A stretch of DNA of 64,000 nucleotides from Bolinopsis microptera (lineage: Eukaryota > Ctenophora > Tentaculata > Lobata > Bolinopsidae), in contig NC_087083.1 in the NCBI RefSeq assembly GCF_026151205.1, positions 6,490,460 to 6,554,459 on the forward strand, given 5' to 3'. Below the pieces are notes generated by a model, which was not told the origin of the DNA, made no database searches, and worked only from the letters and a program-made list of their open reading frames with translations. The stretch's first letter is position 1. Every line of letters begins with the position of its first letter. The position numbers were made by a program, and so were the translations under genes. Positions 42,701 through 51,739 of the stretch are shown piece by piece.

Positions 42701-45700
42701 AAACTCGGTTGTCAGTAAAAATCTTAAATAAGATCTGGTGAAGAACACCGGTTATGTGCTTTTGGGGCCATTTTCTAGAATATGTGCCGGTTTTTTCATG
42801 AAAAAAGGGCACTTTACAATTGTCCGACTTTTAGCGACCGGAATAAAACTCTCATTAGTCAAATCTCTCCTTGGACAAATCTCTTCAAGAACGCCAAACC
42901 AATTTCACTTACCGGACAAAATTGAATAACTTGACTCCGTGTTCCAAATCAGGTCAAAAATTCATCATGGAATGGATTAATCGTTGAAACCAACCAAGAG
43001 CTAAATTGATTTTTTAAATCTATCTCAGCTTACCATTGTTCCCCCAATTCATGATTTGATTACCTTGGCCGACTAATTTAAAAAAATGGACGAGTAGATA
43101 AATATAATAACATATCAGTCATTGGTTAAAATACTTATTCGACATTCCTGAGTATTTCCACACTGTTTCTTTATTCTTCTAGAGTTTCGACGTTGTTGAT
43201 TTCATACTCTCTCGAATTTTCTGTACACCAATGACAGATTCGAGCAATAAACTCACCCAAAATAACGCGACGTCATAGCGAGAGGTGATTTTAACATAGT
43301 TTTCCTGGTATAGTAATTGGTTGCAACCGTTCTTTAACCAAAATAGAAATGACACAAATTAAGCTAGCAAGTATTATTACATCAAATACTAATCGAGTCC
43401 AAATGTTACCTAGTGGCCTAACCAATAAACGATTGATTGCTTCTTAAATCCGCTACTTTCACAGGCGGGAAAACGTCATTTTCACGGACTAGTGGGTGGC
43501 ACAAAGGTTGCAATTTTGTATCTTCTAATCTCATCATCATTCATCAGATCGAATTTATAGAACTTGTCAAATATGTCCGGCACCTGTCCAGTGTCCCGGA
43601 GACGTCATTACGAAGAACAGAGCTGGAACTCCGCCAGAACAATGCTGGAACCCCGCCAGAACAATGTATCCTTACTCACATCGATCAAATTGTTGCTTGA
43701 TAACAGCAGGTTATAACCCTAATGACAGACTATACCAATTGAACGACCAGCCCTATTTCAACAAGCAATCAATCATCTTTGATTGCGTGTTGTGATGCTC
43801 GCGGTATATTCTCGTCTCATATTGACCCACAAAGAGAAATGCCGGGTGTTGACGAGCTGAGGATAGATTTGAACACAAATTTCAAATCAAGATCACGAAC
43901 ATCCGGTTCGTGGGCATTAAGCTTAAAATAAGTTATATTTAAGTATCTTGTGGGTTCAAATAAATGACATCGAGCCATGCGACTATGCGAGGTTGGCCTA
44001 AATAAACTTCCATCCTTCTTCCAACCTTTCAAAGGGGCTCAAATCAATTAAAGCGGTTTTAAATTATCACTCTACGATCCCTAAGCATGGGAAATGTTTG
44101 TTTTACTCCTAGTGATAACAGGGCGTTCTAAGCAAAGTGCAATCTATCAATAACCAGATGATACCCATGATAAGTCGTGATCTAAGCTCGATCGAGTAAT
44201 TTCCGGATTTTTTTTCATCCTCCAGCTCCCCTAATTAGTTTTATTCGACCTTTATTCGTCCGAATTTTTCCATGGAAAAATAAACAACATTAATACCATT
44301 GCGTAACAATCACCACGGACCAAAATTTAACGAAGTAATGCATTATGCAGGAGGCATTAATATTGGTTTTGAGAATGTACTGACTTCTGCCTCATATTTC
44401 AAAAGCAAACTGGCATTATTCCAGACGTTCAGTCCTGCCACTCGGGACCTGGCACTACCACTTGCGGAGGGACTACTCTTATAATTTTCAGGTCCCCATA
44501 ATGGGTCCGGGACTCTATGGCGTAAGACTCTACGGCGGCGCCGTAAAAACAGGACTCTACGGCGCGAAAAATTTTCATGATCTGGAATCTCTCCGTGGAT
44601 CAAGAGCTCTGAGATTAACCCTAATTTATTCCGTATTTTTAAATCGGTACTTTCTCCTTTTTGCGCGGAAATGCAAGAATAAAATCAGATTGTTACGTTC
44701 TTAAAAGAAAATTTAGGAAATATTGTCCAAGCAAAATTGGTTGTCGGATAACTTGAAAGTTTAATCTAAACCAATTGTCTGAATCAATAGTCTAGTAAAC
44801 GTCCACAAAAATAATTTCGGTTATTCTCTTCAGAAAACAAATTTTGTGCCGGAGTTTGTGTTGAAATACAAAAGTAGAATCATATTGTTTATTTCTGAAA
44901 TTGAGAAATATGTGGGACATTGACCAACGTACTTACTTAACTTTACGTTGTTTAGCTGCAAGGCAGCAGAGTCATCTATGAAAACCACCCTTTTTCTTTT
45001 ACTTCGGACAACCATGGCCGGCACCAGCACTTACATGAACCCGAAGGATTGATAACTAAGGCCAGCGACGGTTAAGGTATTATACCACACTTTCTTCGCC
45101 CGTGGTTCCGCTGTATTGATCATGTACAGCTCCTCATTTAACCCTTACACACGATTTCTCGAGCATTCGGCTGAGTAGACCGGGGGGCTACATAGGTTCA
45201 TCGGAACCCTTAGCAGAACGGCAACGCCGCTCACCCCATGGCTAGTGTCACAGGCGAGGATCGAACCCGCAACCTCGTGATTGAGCAGCATATCACGAGT
45301 AAGGCAGGTCGACTAACGAACTGCGCCACTAAGCCACAATTTTGTGCCGGAGTTTGTGTTGATATACAAAAGAAGAATCATATTGTTTATTTCTGAAATT
45401 AAGAAATAATATGTGGTACCGTATATTGACCAACGTACATATTATTTTAGGTTGAATTAAAACTTGAAAGTATAAACTGTAATCTAGGTATGCTAGAGGT
45501 ATTAGGTAAATGATATTATTGTAATATTTCATGACCGTCAGACAAAAACGATCGTCTGAATAATATTTAAGTATACATCTATATTACATTTTAAACTTGA
45601 CGAAATCCCCCGGCAACGTGGGAAAAAACCGACCAAAAACCGACCCTCTGGCGTGGCCAATTTCAGCTCGCAAATGGAGTTGAAACCTTGCCATTTTTAG

Positions 45701-48700
45701 CAAGGTTGTAAAAAAAGGATAGGAGTAGGATGTAGCATTCTTAGGATTTTGATTAAAGCTTTAAATTTTCTATAATTAACTTCGAAAGTGAGGTAAAATA
45801 AACGTTAGAATAACTAGCAGGAACCCGTCTAACCCTAATAATATAAAGTGGTGTCAAACCTCAAGAGACTAAAATAATTATAACCTATTTAATTCGCGTT
45901 TTTGACACCACAACGGCGTCGTTGCTTAGCAACATCAAGAGATTGCACGTGCGCGAGCAAGAACAGATTAGCAATGCGCGTTGTCATGCCTTATAATTAT
46001 GATACGTAATGACTCTAGCTCAAATTTAGGCTCACGCTATGAATATTCATACCTTTGGTTGTGATCGATATTTTTGATGCGGTAAAAAGTATCGTTTAGG
46101 GAATCCAAATACTATAACAAGGTTGTCGTCGTTGCCAGATAAAAGCCATACTTTCTACAGTATAACAGAGCTAGACGATGAAAAGAAATTAAAACATTAC
46201 TGATTTTTTAAATTTCCTCGAACAAAGCTTTTGACTAGCGGGTTTATATTATGTTATATTCTAAACGTCAAAATATCCAGGAAAATAATTGCAGCTTTTT
46301 GAAGCGGGATTTACGGCCATAGGCATAGCTCAGCTCATTGTTCTCTAAACACGAAATAATATGTTTCTCCTTTTCATTATGTTTTTTATTATTTTTTTGT
46401 TCAAGTGTTTAAAATATCCCGAAATCTTTCGTTATTGTCATGTCAGTTAACTAAAGTATGTTTTTAAAGTTTCTGATCTTTTCTAACTTCAACATAATAT
46501 ATTTTTCTTTCTATACTACGACATTTATTTTCAGTGGTTACTTTACTTACTTTACTTTACGTTGTTTAGCTGCAAGGCAGCAAGGTCATCTATGAAAACC
46601 ACCCTTTTTCTTTTACTTCGGACAACCATGGCCGGCACCAGCACTTACAGGAAACCGAAAGATTGATAACTAAGGCCAGCGACGGTTAAGGTATTATACC
46701 ACACTTTCTTCGCCCGTGGTTCCGCTGTATTGATCATGTACAGCTCCTCATTTAACCCTTACACACGATTTCTCGAGCATTCGGCTGAGTAGACCGGGGG
46801 GCTACATAGGTTCATCGGAACCCTTAGCAGAACGGCAACGCCGCTCACCCCATGGCTAGTGTCACAGGCGAGGATCGAACCCGCAACCTCGTGATTGAGC
46901 AGCATATCACGAGTAAGGCAGGTCGACTAACGAACTGCGCCACTAGCCACTAATATTAATATTAACTAATAGTTGCAGGGAGGGTTTACTCCAGTAGCAG
47001 GGAGGGTTTACTCCCCCATCATTTACAAAACTTCTACCGTATTTGATAAGCAAATAACTACGTGTCTATTATGGCTTTTGCCACATCGGTAAAACTTTAC
47101 TCCCGTGCTACAAAGTTTTTAAACTTCGTATTAAAATTACCGTATAATGCTGATACTTGACTTACTTTCTTTTTGCTTGCGATTGGAGCGCGCCTCAACA
47201 ATAGATGCAGACTCAAGTTCACACGGATAGATCACAATATTTGAGACCGTGTTAAATGATAAGAGTATGAGAATGATACTCCCACATAGTAATCCTGCGC
47301 TGTAATATAGCATGTACAGGATTATAGTCTAGGATTATGATAAATACCTACATAAATACCTGTCGCAAAATGACAGTGCTACAAATTCACAGCAGATTTG
47401 GTTTTAAACATTCAAAAGAGCATGTGCAGAAGCTTAAAATATTTTGACATGATACGATCGGTATTATTTATACGTCAGCAAGTTTGAATCTAATCAAAGT
47501 ACAGCAATCAAACATACACTTTGCCGTATTTAATGTGGATTCTCACCTGTAGGGCAACCGAGTGTCCCATCTACTGGGTTCCATCCGTCACAGCAGTGAT
47601 AAATTGTGATCTCTTTAGGTCTCCTTATCTTCTTTTTTATCGTCTTATACCGTTTCCTGTCAGTTTAGGTGGGTTTAGATGAAAGTTTTAAATTTCATGT
47701 GGCGAAAGTTTTGGTTTGTAACTCTGCATTCTTGTATCCAAACTTTCTTGTTCTACGACAAAGAAACTGAGCAGTTACCTATCTACTTGTATTTCAAATT
47801 TCCGTAAATACTGTAACTGAGAGCCTGACTCCGTGACTTTTAAAAATAAAATAATGTTGCACATTTGACTAATCGTTTTAAACCCAAAATATGACAGTCA
47901 AACCTTAACTGCATTCAACCCAAAAATGTGACCACAACCATCATAGTCATCAAATACCGTCACTTTCGGGGGGAATGTGGTCGATATAAAATGATTATTA
48001 ATCATAAAGTAAAGTAACATAATATTATCAACGATGAATTATAGAGAACGTACACATTATCAAAGCAATCATCTCGCCCAGGAACTGGACATTTGACGGG
48101 AACCCTTTCATTGTACGATATTGTTCTGTCCCTGAACACAGTCTCCAGAGGACCCAGCTTCGTCAGGAAACAAACATTATCCCTGAGTAATGTCACAAAT
48201 ATTAGTGAACCCTTATTATCCTTCTTGTTTATCTAAAATTTATATCAAGGATTTCCATTTGTAGGTACTTTGCTATGGAAGCTGCACAAAATACTACAGG
48301 GGGCCGGGGGGGGGGGAGGGGGGGGCGAAAGTCGGTGTACGAACGTTGGGTCTTATAACATAGCCACGTTTTATAGTTGAGACCTGTAACTTTGCAGATG
48401 GTATACTGTAACTACTCATCCGAGGATTCCGTCGCAAAAATTTGATTGTTAGCGAAACAGATTTAAAATGACAAACTTAATGCATTACATCCAACTCGAT
48501 CCAATAATTAAAATTTCTAAAACCGATAAATAACTGAAATAAATGTTCATTCGGGAAATTGAACATAGTTATTATTTTATTTGATATATTCCTCTAATGA
48601 GTGATAATAAGAATCCATAGTCATACCAGTCACTGAAGCTGAGTGACTGAGAAACAAGCCCCAACCTATGTGTACTGACTCCCCCCCCCCCCCCCCCCCC

Positions 48701-49011
48701 CCCCAGTCCCCCTGTACATACCATAAACTGACAAGTTTGTTTAAACTGACAATACTCAGTGTAAGTATCAACGTATTTAAAATAAGATCCTTAGATTTGG
48801 TAAGATTTGTGACTGACAAATTTGGATGACAGAGCTTTGCAGTAGACATGCGAACAATAATCAATAATATTTTAAAGTTAATAATAAATAATTACCCTCC
48901 AGCATGTTCATCTGACAGCTCTATTATATCTTGTGATGGTTCTTGTCTTGAGCCATCGGATCTGTGCAGTAGGGACAGACACCACGGTATGATTAGTGTT
49001 GATAGCAGCAT
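3686..49011 (-). CDS. Secreted EMI-EGF-cbEGF-coiled-coil protein, EGFL7/EGFL8-like (six exons, 3' end not resolved)
   Basis: Reconstructed by hand. Exons in transcript order: 49011-48896, 48182-48054, 47656-47547, 41538-41446, 35980-35864, 3765-3686. Every join uses GT-AG and the phases agree (2,2,1,1,1). The joined frame is open: signal peptide, EMI domain ending in CCDGW, a six-cysteine EGF, a calcium-binding EGF starting DVNEC, and a CxxC-headed coiled coil. This order is that of vertebrate EGFL7/EGFL8; the CxxC coil also resembles the one after the cbEGF in CCBE1. Such proteins are secreted into the matrix. Introns are 713, 397, 6008, 5465 and 32098 bp and full of repeats. About 189 residues are covered. 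No convincing stop-bearing exon was found; a weak candidate at 3373-3338 would add about 11 residues. Family assignment is from motif order, not a search; exons may be missing inside the long introns. Confidence 0.72.
3766..14370 (-). other. Intron 5 of the EMI-EGF gene, distal part
   Basis: No coding exon recognised on either strand. Small tandem duplications: a 24-bp unit three times at about 5465-5530, and a direct repeat at about 10660-10715. The longest ORF (9454-9879, minus, 141 codons) is hydrophobic in its first half but has no recognisable domain. CACGTG E-boxes are unusually frequent between 5 and 20 kb. Confidence 0.5.
14371..14436. repeat. Short minisatellite, TTAACGACTTTT-type
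   Basis: Five to six imperfect copies of an 11-13 bp unit, varying by single T insertions. Confidence 0.8.
14541..14613. repeat. 14-bp minisatellite, five copies
   Basis: Unit CATGTGTCACTAAT, with a T/C and an A/G variant among copies. Confidence 0.9.
14908..14928. repeat. Poly-C run of about 21
   Basis: Uninterrupted C tract in an AT-rich background, followed by CTCCTCCTC. Similar runs occur at 34522-34543 and 48681-48704; the last is the end of a MITE. Confidence 0.9.
15647..15897. repeat. 8-bp minisatellite AACCTGCT, about 31 copies
   Basis: A long run of AACCTGCT with scattered C/T and A/G variants in the centre (AACTTGCT, GACCTGCT); both ends are uniform. The complementary strand reads (TTAGCAGG)n. 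Period 8 rules out a coding repeat. Confidence 0.95.
16712..17280. repeat. 22-bp minisatellite CCAATAACCACTATCTCTAT, split by a Helitron
   Basis: Copies run from about 16712 to 16887 and resume at 17207 after the inserted element. The interrupted unit can be rejoined exactly, so the pre-insertion sequence is known. Confidence 0.9.
16888..17206 (+). mobile_element. Non-autonomous Helitron, 319 bp
   Basis: Begins TCTTACTATATATAAAGCGA, ends CGGGTTCCTGCTAG, and lies between A (16887) and T (17207) with no target duplication. 5' TC, 3' CTAG and A|T insertion define Helitrons. Removing it restores the minisatellite unit. Its last ~95 bp match the minus strand at 45814-45918, including the CTAG end, so this is a family. 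The usual hairpin just before the 3' end is weak. No Rep/helicase coding is present; it would move in trans. Confidence 0.82.
17642..17725. repeat. 42-bp tandem duplication
   Basis: Two copies, essentially identical, each with the GC-rich core GGCGCGCCCCTGG. Recent duplication. Confidence 0.85.
17726..19689 (-). other. Intron 5, no gene recognised
   Basis: Only short ORFs without domain similarity. Four CACGTG motifs fall between 19140 and 19350. Confidence 0.4.
19690..19853. repeat. ~33-bp minisatellite, five copies
   Basis: Unit contains TGTACTTAGAGTGAGGACAA followed by TAGTAATATTA; spacing varies by a few bases. Confidence 0.9.
19854..22090 (-). other. Intron 5, no gene recognised
   Basis: A 99-codon ORF at 21342-21641 (plus) has no known domain and lies in AT-rich sequence; regarded as chance. 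Confidence 0.4.
22095..22322. repeat. 22-bp minisatellite, about ten copies
   Basis: Unit CAAGTGTTCCGTAGCCATGT plus AA. Two ORFs on the minus strand ([10 protein letters not shown] repeats) are produced by the repeat in different frames and are not genes. Confidence 0.93.
22643..23825. mobile_element. Palindromic fold-back MITE, 1.18 kb, TTAA-flanked
   Basis: Left arm 22643-23179 and right arm 23296-23825 are near-perfect inverted copies around a 116-bp loop. TTAA lies immediately outside both ends (22639-22642 and 23826-23829), the target duplication of piggyBac-type transposases. Termini carry G-rich TIRs with GGGTTCACCCTGA. The left terminus has expanded to a run of 16 G. No transposase is encoded; the ORFs here are shadows. 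Confidence 0.82.
23830..30540 (-). other. Intron 5, no gene recognised
   Basis: AT-rich. Local duplications: a ~34-bp pair at about 26825-26895 and a 20-bp pair with AGCGCT near 29160-29205. A GC-richer patch near 29380-29660 has no ORF of note. Confidence 0.4.
30542..30669. repeat. 9-bp minisatellite AGTTACTAT, about 14 copies
   Basis: Regular 9-bp period with ACTAC and GGTAC variants at the edges. On the opposite strand the unit is ATAGTAACT. Confidence 0.93.
32106..32360 (+). other. Unrecognised ORF ending in DGSP repeats
   Basis: The last 50 or so codons follow a long pyrimidine stretch and AAAGCAG (acceptor-like) and end [11 protein letters not shown](DGSP)nDRR-stop. The DGSP part is a 12-bp minisatellite (GGATCACCTGAC, about four copies, 32300-32350). 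It could be a terminal exon of a plus-strand gene. No partner exon or domain was found, so chance is as likely. Confidence 0.2.
34522..34543. repeat. Poly-C run of about 22
   Basis: Followed by TCCAGCTCCCCCATGTA, loosely like the right end of the TA-MITE family. A matching left end was not found. Confidence 0.8.
35400..35445. repeat. Purine-rich GGAGAA tract
   Basis: Repeated GGAGAA/GGAGGA on the plus strand. The opposite-strand ORF rich in Ser/Phe is its shadow. Confidence 0.7.
35716..35850. repeat. CAGACAGA/CAAACAGA simple repeat
   Basis: Imperfect 4- and 8-bp repeat of CAGA and CAAA, ending just 14 bp before the cbEGF exon, on its intron side. Confidence 0.85.
35864..35980 (-). CDS. Exon 5: calcium-binding EGF domain
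   Basis: The acceptor CCCTTTTTCAG and the perfect donor GTAAGT bound 117 nt, phase 1-1. It encodes [10 protein letters not shown], then [10 protein letters not shown], then a CSCPTGM turn and a final cysteine before ATA. DxNEC is the calcium-binding start. C-x-N-x4-Y-x-C is the consensus for Asp/Asn beta-hydroxylation. All six cysteines are present. The phase fits both exon 4 and exon 6. Confidence 0.88.
36706..36793. repeat. ~19-bp minisatellite, four to five copies
   Basis: Unit ACATAAAACGACAAAACAC with small length changes. The Lys/Thr-rich ORF over it is a shadow. Confidence 0.9.
37100..37128. promoter_or_regulatory. Two CRE-like TGACGTCA sites 21 bp apart
   Basis: TGACGTCA at 37100-37107 and 37121-37128, each in the context GTGA-TGACGTCA-C. 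This is the full palindromic CREB/ATF consensus; the spacing is two helical turns. Site identity is seen; function is inference. Confidence 0.4.
41446..41538 (-). CDS. Exon 4: EGF-like domain
   Basis: The acceptor CATATTATTTCAG and donor GTAACA bound 93 nt, phase 1 at both ends as is usual for EGF modules. It has six cysteines and ends [14 protein letters not shown], the C-x-C-x2-G-W-x-G-x2-C signature. In EGFL7 the same kind of EGF sits directly between the EMI domain and the calcium-binding EGF. There is no calcium-binding motif here. The ORFs called in other frames over this spot are shadows. Confidence 0.75.
44838..44932. repeat. ~95-bp direct repeat flanking SINE copy A (left)
   Basis: Starts AATTTTGTGCCGGAGTTTGTG and ends CAACGTAC exactly where the SINE tail begins. 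Its partner is at 45336-45438, immediately after the SINE head. About 90% identical. Confidence 0.85.
44931..45337 (-). mobile_element. tRNA-derived SINE, copy A
   Basis: Read on the minus strand it starts with a tRNA-like head: box A in TGGCGCAGTTCGTTAG and a perfect box B, GGTTCGATCCTCG (around 45256-45267). A ~300-bp body with TAGCCATGGGGTGAGCGGCG follows, then an AAGT-repeat tail at 44931. Copy B at 46.5 kb is about 98% identical by eye. The head and body are not an intact tRNA gene, since extra bases interrupt the anticodon region. It is transcribed in the same direction as the host gene. Confidence 0.85.
45336..45438. repeat. ~100-bp direct repeat flanking SINE copy A (right)
   Basis: Partner of 44838-44932, with a small ACCGTAT insertion and a few substitutions. 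Confidence 0.85.
45814..45918 (-). mobile_element. Helitron 3' end fragment
   Basis: On the minus strand it ends ACGGGTTCCTGCTAG followed by T. It shares its last ~95 bp with the 16.9-kb Helitron, including GGTGTCAAAAACGC and AATTAAATAGGT. No 5' TC end was identified, so the element is either longer and diverged or truncated. Confidence 0.65.
46541..46949 (-). mobile_element. tRNA-derived SINE, copy B
   Basis: Same sequence and orientation as copy A, with box A and box B intact and an AAGT-type tail at 46541. It lacks the long flanking direct repeats of copy A. Both copies being nearly identical suggests recent activity. Confidence 0.85.
47547..47656 (-). CDS. Exon 3: second half of the EMI domain, CCDGW motif
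   Basis: The acceptor CTAAACTGACAG and donor GTGAGA bound 110 nt (phase 2 in, phase 1 out). The segment is basic and aromatic ([14 protein letters not shown]), then [16 protein letters not shown]. The CCxG[WYF] signature near the end of the domain, preceded by a basic stretch and followed by another cysteine, is the hallmark of EMI domains. It compares best with the CCPGW or CCPGY of EGFL7 and TGFBI. Confidence 0.75.
48054..48182 (-). CDS. Exon 2: first half of the EMI domain
   Basis: The acceptor ATTACTCAG and donor GTACGT bound 129 nt, phase 2 at both ends. The segment begins DNVCFL, contains [14 protein letters not shown] and ends DNV. The NVC opening and the two later cysteines match the first part of EMI domains (EGFL7, EMILIN, TGFBI). 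The GTACGT donor was preferred over the overlapping GTGTAC because only it keeps frame with the best exon 3 acceptor. Confidence 0.7.
48183..48895 (-). other. Intron 1 of the EMI-EGF gene
   Basis: More than half of this 713-bp intron is the MITE at 48297-48714. The ORF on the minus strand through the G-run is a shadow of the MITE. Confidence 0.6.
48297..48714. mobile_element. TA-flanked MITE, copy 1 (intron 1 of the EMI-EGF gene)
   Basis: Begins CAGGGGGCCGG and ends with the mirror CCCCCTG. TA lies directly outside both ends (48295-48296, 48715-48716), as for Tc1/mariner-type insertions. Inside the ends, GTCGGTGTACGAACGTTGGG and its inverted counterpart form longer TIRs. G and C runs (up to C24) are expanded parts of the TIRs. 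Homologous to 55059-55709 at both ends and in the interior. Confidence 0.8.
48896..49011 (-). CDS. Exon 1: start codon and signal peptide
   Basis: The ATG at 49011 opens 38 codons. The first 15 or so residues ([15 protein letters not shown]) are hydrophobic and followed by HRSDG, as in a secretory signal with cleavage near residue 16-20; an acidic linker follows. The exon ends in phase 2 before a GTAATT donor. Joined to exon 2 it reads on in frame to GDNVC, the usual opening of an EMI domain. The start was chosen because it immediately precedes the hydrophobic stretch. A noncoding upstream exon cannot be excluded. Confidence 0.65.
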
Positions 49012-49490
49012 AGCCTGACAGTTTTGAGTATTGTCAGAAACAAAATAGATATTATTGTGATTAGTAGGAAAGTACGAATTGAAAATTTAAAATACTTTTA
49101 GTTGTAGAGGATATAGAAATTAAAATGTAGCTACACCATAGAAATGTAACTCCCTACCTAACTTTCTGTCCTCAGCGTCTTGTCTATCGATTGTTCAGCC
49201 AAATTTCAGTCATCTATGAGTCACATAACTTAGTTTAAATCATAAATAAATCAAGTTTAAGAAATTCGTAAAGTTTAAATTTAGAGGGAGTAGGCATGGT
49301 GATGTGCTTCATCACCATTTTCGTCACTATGCGGATTTTTGGAATTAAAATAACGAAAAACTTTGCCATTTGCATTTTTTCACACACCATGACAAAAACC
49401 CAAAATCTGTGAAATAGATAGCAATAGTTGATGACGTCTAGCCAGAGCCCCCAGTTGTATAATCGCACTAATCATCAATATAATGGCAGT
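49012..49490. other. Upstream region of the EMI-EGF gene
   Basis: Should hold its promoter, but no TATA box or initiator could be assigned. Confidence 0.3.
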
Positions 49491-51420
49491 TTAGTCCAAC
49501 GAAATTAGGTACTTTACCATAGCCCACCCATGAAAAATTGTACAAGTTGTTTCTGAATGAGTAACTACTGGCCGAAAATGCATCTTATTAGTATTAGAAT
49601 TATAAATAAAATAAGAATAAAATGTACACAGCAATACAATAAAGACCGGATCAAGACCGGATCTGCTAATTCTAAACTTTCCCGATCCATAATCAGTCAA
49701 ACCACTAGTTACTTTAAAAGCTTCTATGACGTCCCCATGTATTCGCTGGTCTGCCAGCGTTGTCAAATTAAGTCTACGGCTGTTAGGAAGAGTACCCACA
49801 GCATAAATCGGACAGGTAAACTGCCGCTGGATGCTCTCAAGCTCCAAAACAGTCCCCCAACTTCCATGAACCGCAGGTGGATTCCACAATTGGACACAAT
49901 ACTCAAGATGAGGTCTTAATAAAGCTTTATAAATAGCAATCATAACAACTTTTTCTCCAATAACTAAATTCCTTACAATCCAACAAATCATATGATTTGC
50001 CTTAGAGATACATGCTTTGATCATATCTGTTCATTCCAAAGCAGGGAGCTATGGGTAATAACCCCAAAAATCTTTTTCCTGTACAGATACTTCAAGTTCT
50101 ACACCATTTACCTTAGAATTAAGATGCACTACTTTGCATTTGGCAGGATTAAATTTTAAAAGCCAAATACTTTCCAAAACTTAGATAATTCTTCAATATC
50201 TTCAGCAACACTATCTTGGTTAGCTGCATTATCAATCAATTTAAGATCATTAGCAAATAATTTAATCTTATTTCAACAAGGTCAGGCAAATCATTAACAT
50301 ACAGAATGAATAGGAGAGGGTCTAGAACCGACCCCTGAGGAAGTAAAACAAAGTATTTTTTTAAAAAAGGGAAACAAAGTATTTTATTTATTAGCAGTGC
50401 AATCAATTCATATGACATAATTATAAGAATATAATAGTATGTCACACCTATTTAACTGTTACGTTCGAGTAGTCGTGCCATGGCTAAATCTAACTAGGAC
50501 CAGTGGTGTCGATTAACATTTAATAGGTGAGTCTAAGTGACACAAATGGAAAATTTTAAGAAAAGACGGATCAAAACACAGATCCAAGGACAAGGAGACC
50601 CCACTGCAGGACCATACACACCAGATAAAACATGTTTAACCTCAGACCATTGTCCTTCTACACAAACCCTCATGGTCCTGTCTGTCAGAAAATTTGTAAT
50701 AAAATCTAAAACTTTTCCTTTGACACCAAAGCCTTCCAATTTAGACAAAAGTCTAAAGTGGGGACTGCGTCGTAAGACTTACTAAAATCAAGTATAAAAG
50801 ATCAACCGGGGCACCTGCATCTAAAATGTCAAGAATATCATCAAATGTCTCTAAACGATTAAATAAACACGGTTTACCCTTAACAAATCCATGCTGATGC
50901 TTCGAAATTCGATGTTCTAGAAAATCTAATACATGTGCTCACACCAATTTTTCATACACTTTGCACAAAATGAAAGTTAATGAAACTGGTTTATAATTTA
51001 AGGGGTCGGATTTAATACCCTTTTTAAACAATGCTACAACAGATGCAGATTTCCACACTACAGGTAAAAAGATCCGGTATCTGAACACCTTTGAAATAAT
51101 TCAGTTATTGCTTCAACAAAATTGTTGTCATAAGCTAGCGATTTCGACAACTTTGGATGAACACCATCCAGACCAGAACTCTTGAAATGTTAAGCTTTAA
51201 AGTTGCCTCTTTATATCAGAACTGCTGACTTCCATACCATCATTATCAGCAATACTCTCATTATCAGGGCCTAAATTCTCAGTTTTAGGGAGAGGGCCAG
51301 GGGGTTCGCGCACAAAAACAGAGCTAAAGGCATTTGCAAGTACCTCAGCAGACTCAGTCGAGCTATCTGTACATGTATCATCTCCTCTATCTAAAGAAAC
51401 CACACTTGATTTAACTTAAT
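49491..51420 (-). pseudogene. Decayed non-LTR (CR1-like) reverse transcriptase
   Basis: Minus-strand fragments in order: an N-terminal segment with AEVLANAFSSVFVRE (51403-51197); GAPVDLLYL followed after a frame change by FSKSYDAVPH (about 50830-50760); GKVLDFITNFLTDRTMRV (50748 on); PQGSVLDPLLFILYVNDLPD (about 50340); LFANDLKL (about 50270-50240); RPHLEYCVQLWNP and LADQRIHGDVIEAFKV (50024-49650). These are successive RT blocks of CR1-type LINEs. It is dead: frameshifts and stops separate blocks, and the usual FADD catalytic box reads FAND. 5'-truncated; no endonuclease seen. Confidence 0.85.
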
Positions 51421-51739
51421 ACTTTCTTTAAAAAGTTAGCTGAGAAAATGTCTAGAAAATCAGGTCAAAGATATTGTGAGGCGATGACTTTTGTCAGGAA
51501 AATAGTAAGATTTAACCTATTGAGAACAACAGTCATTGCTCTTAAAGGAGAAAGAGGGTTGAAAAGTATTAGTGCAGTAAAAATAGCAGACTTAGATATA
51601 AATTTAGAGCCAGTACATTGAATTGGCTACTTTTATAATTTAAAGGGTTTTTATAAAATGTATTCAGATTTTTATTTTAAAGTCAGCAATTCAATGATTC
51701 TACTACATAATACTATAAAAGTATAAAATGTTTCAAACA

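Larger units (their letters stand above)
41539..47546 (-). other. Intron 3 of the EMI-EGF gene
   Basis: Contains two SINE copies, a Helitron 3' end, a ~16-bp duplication at 42170-42200, and a CG-richer patch at 44430-44580 with three GACTCTAYGGCG copies. An unrecognised minus ORF (44343-44603) spans that patch. Nothing else was recognised. Confidence 0.4.
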
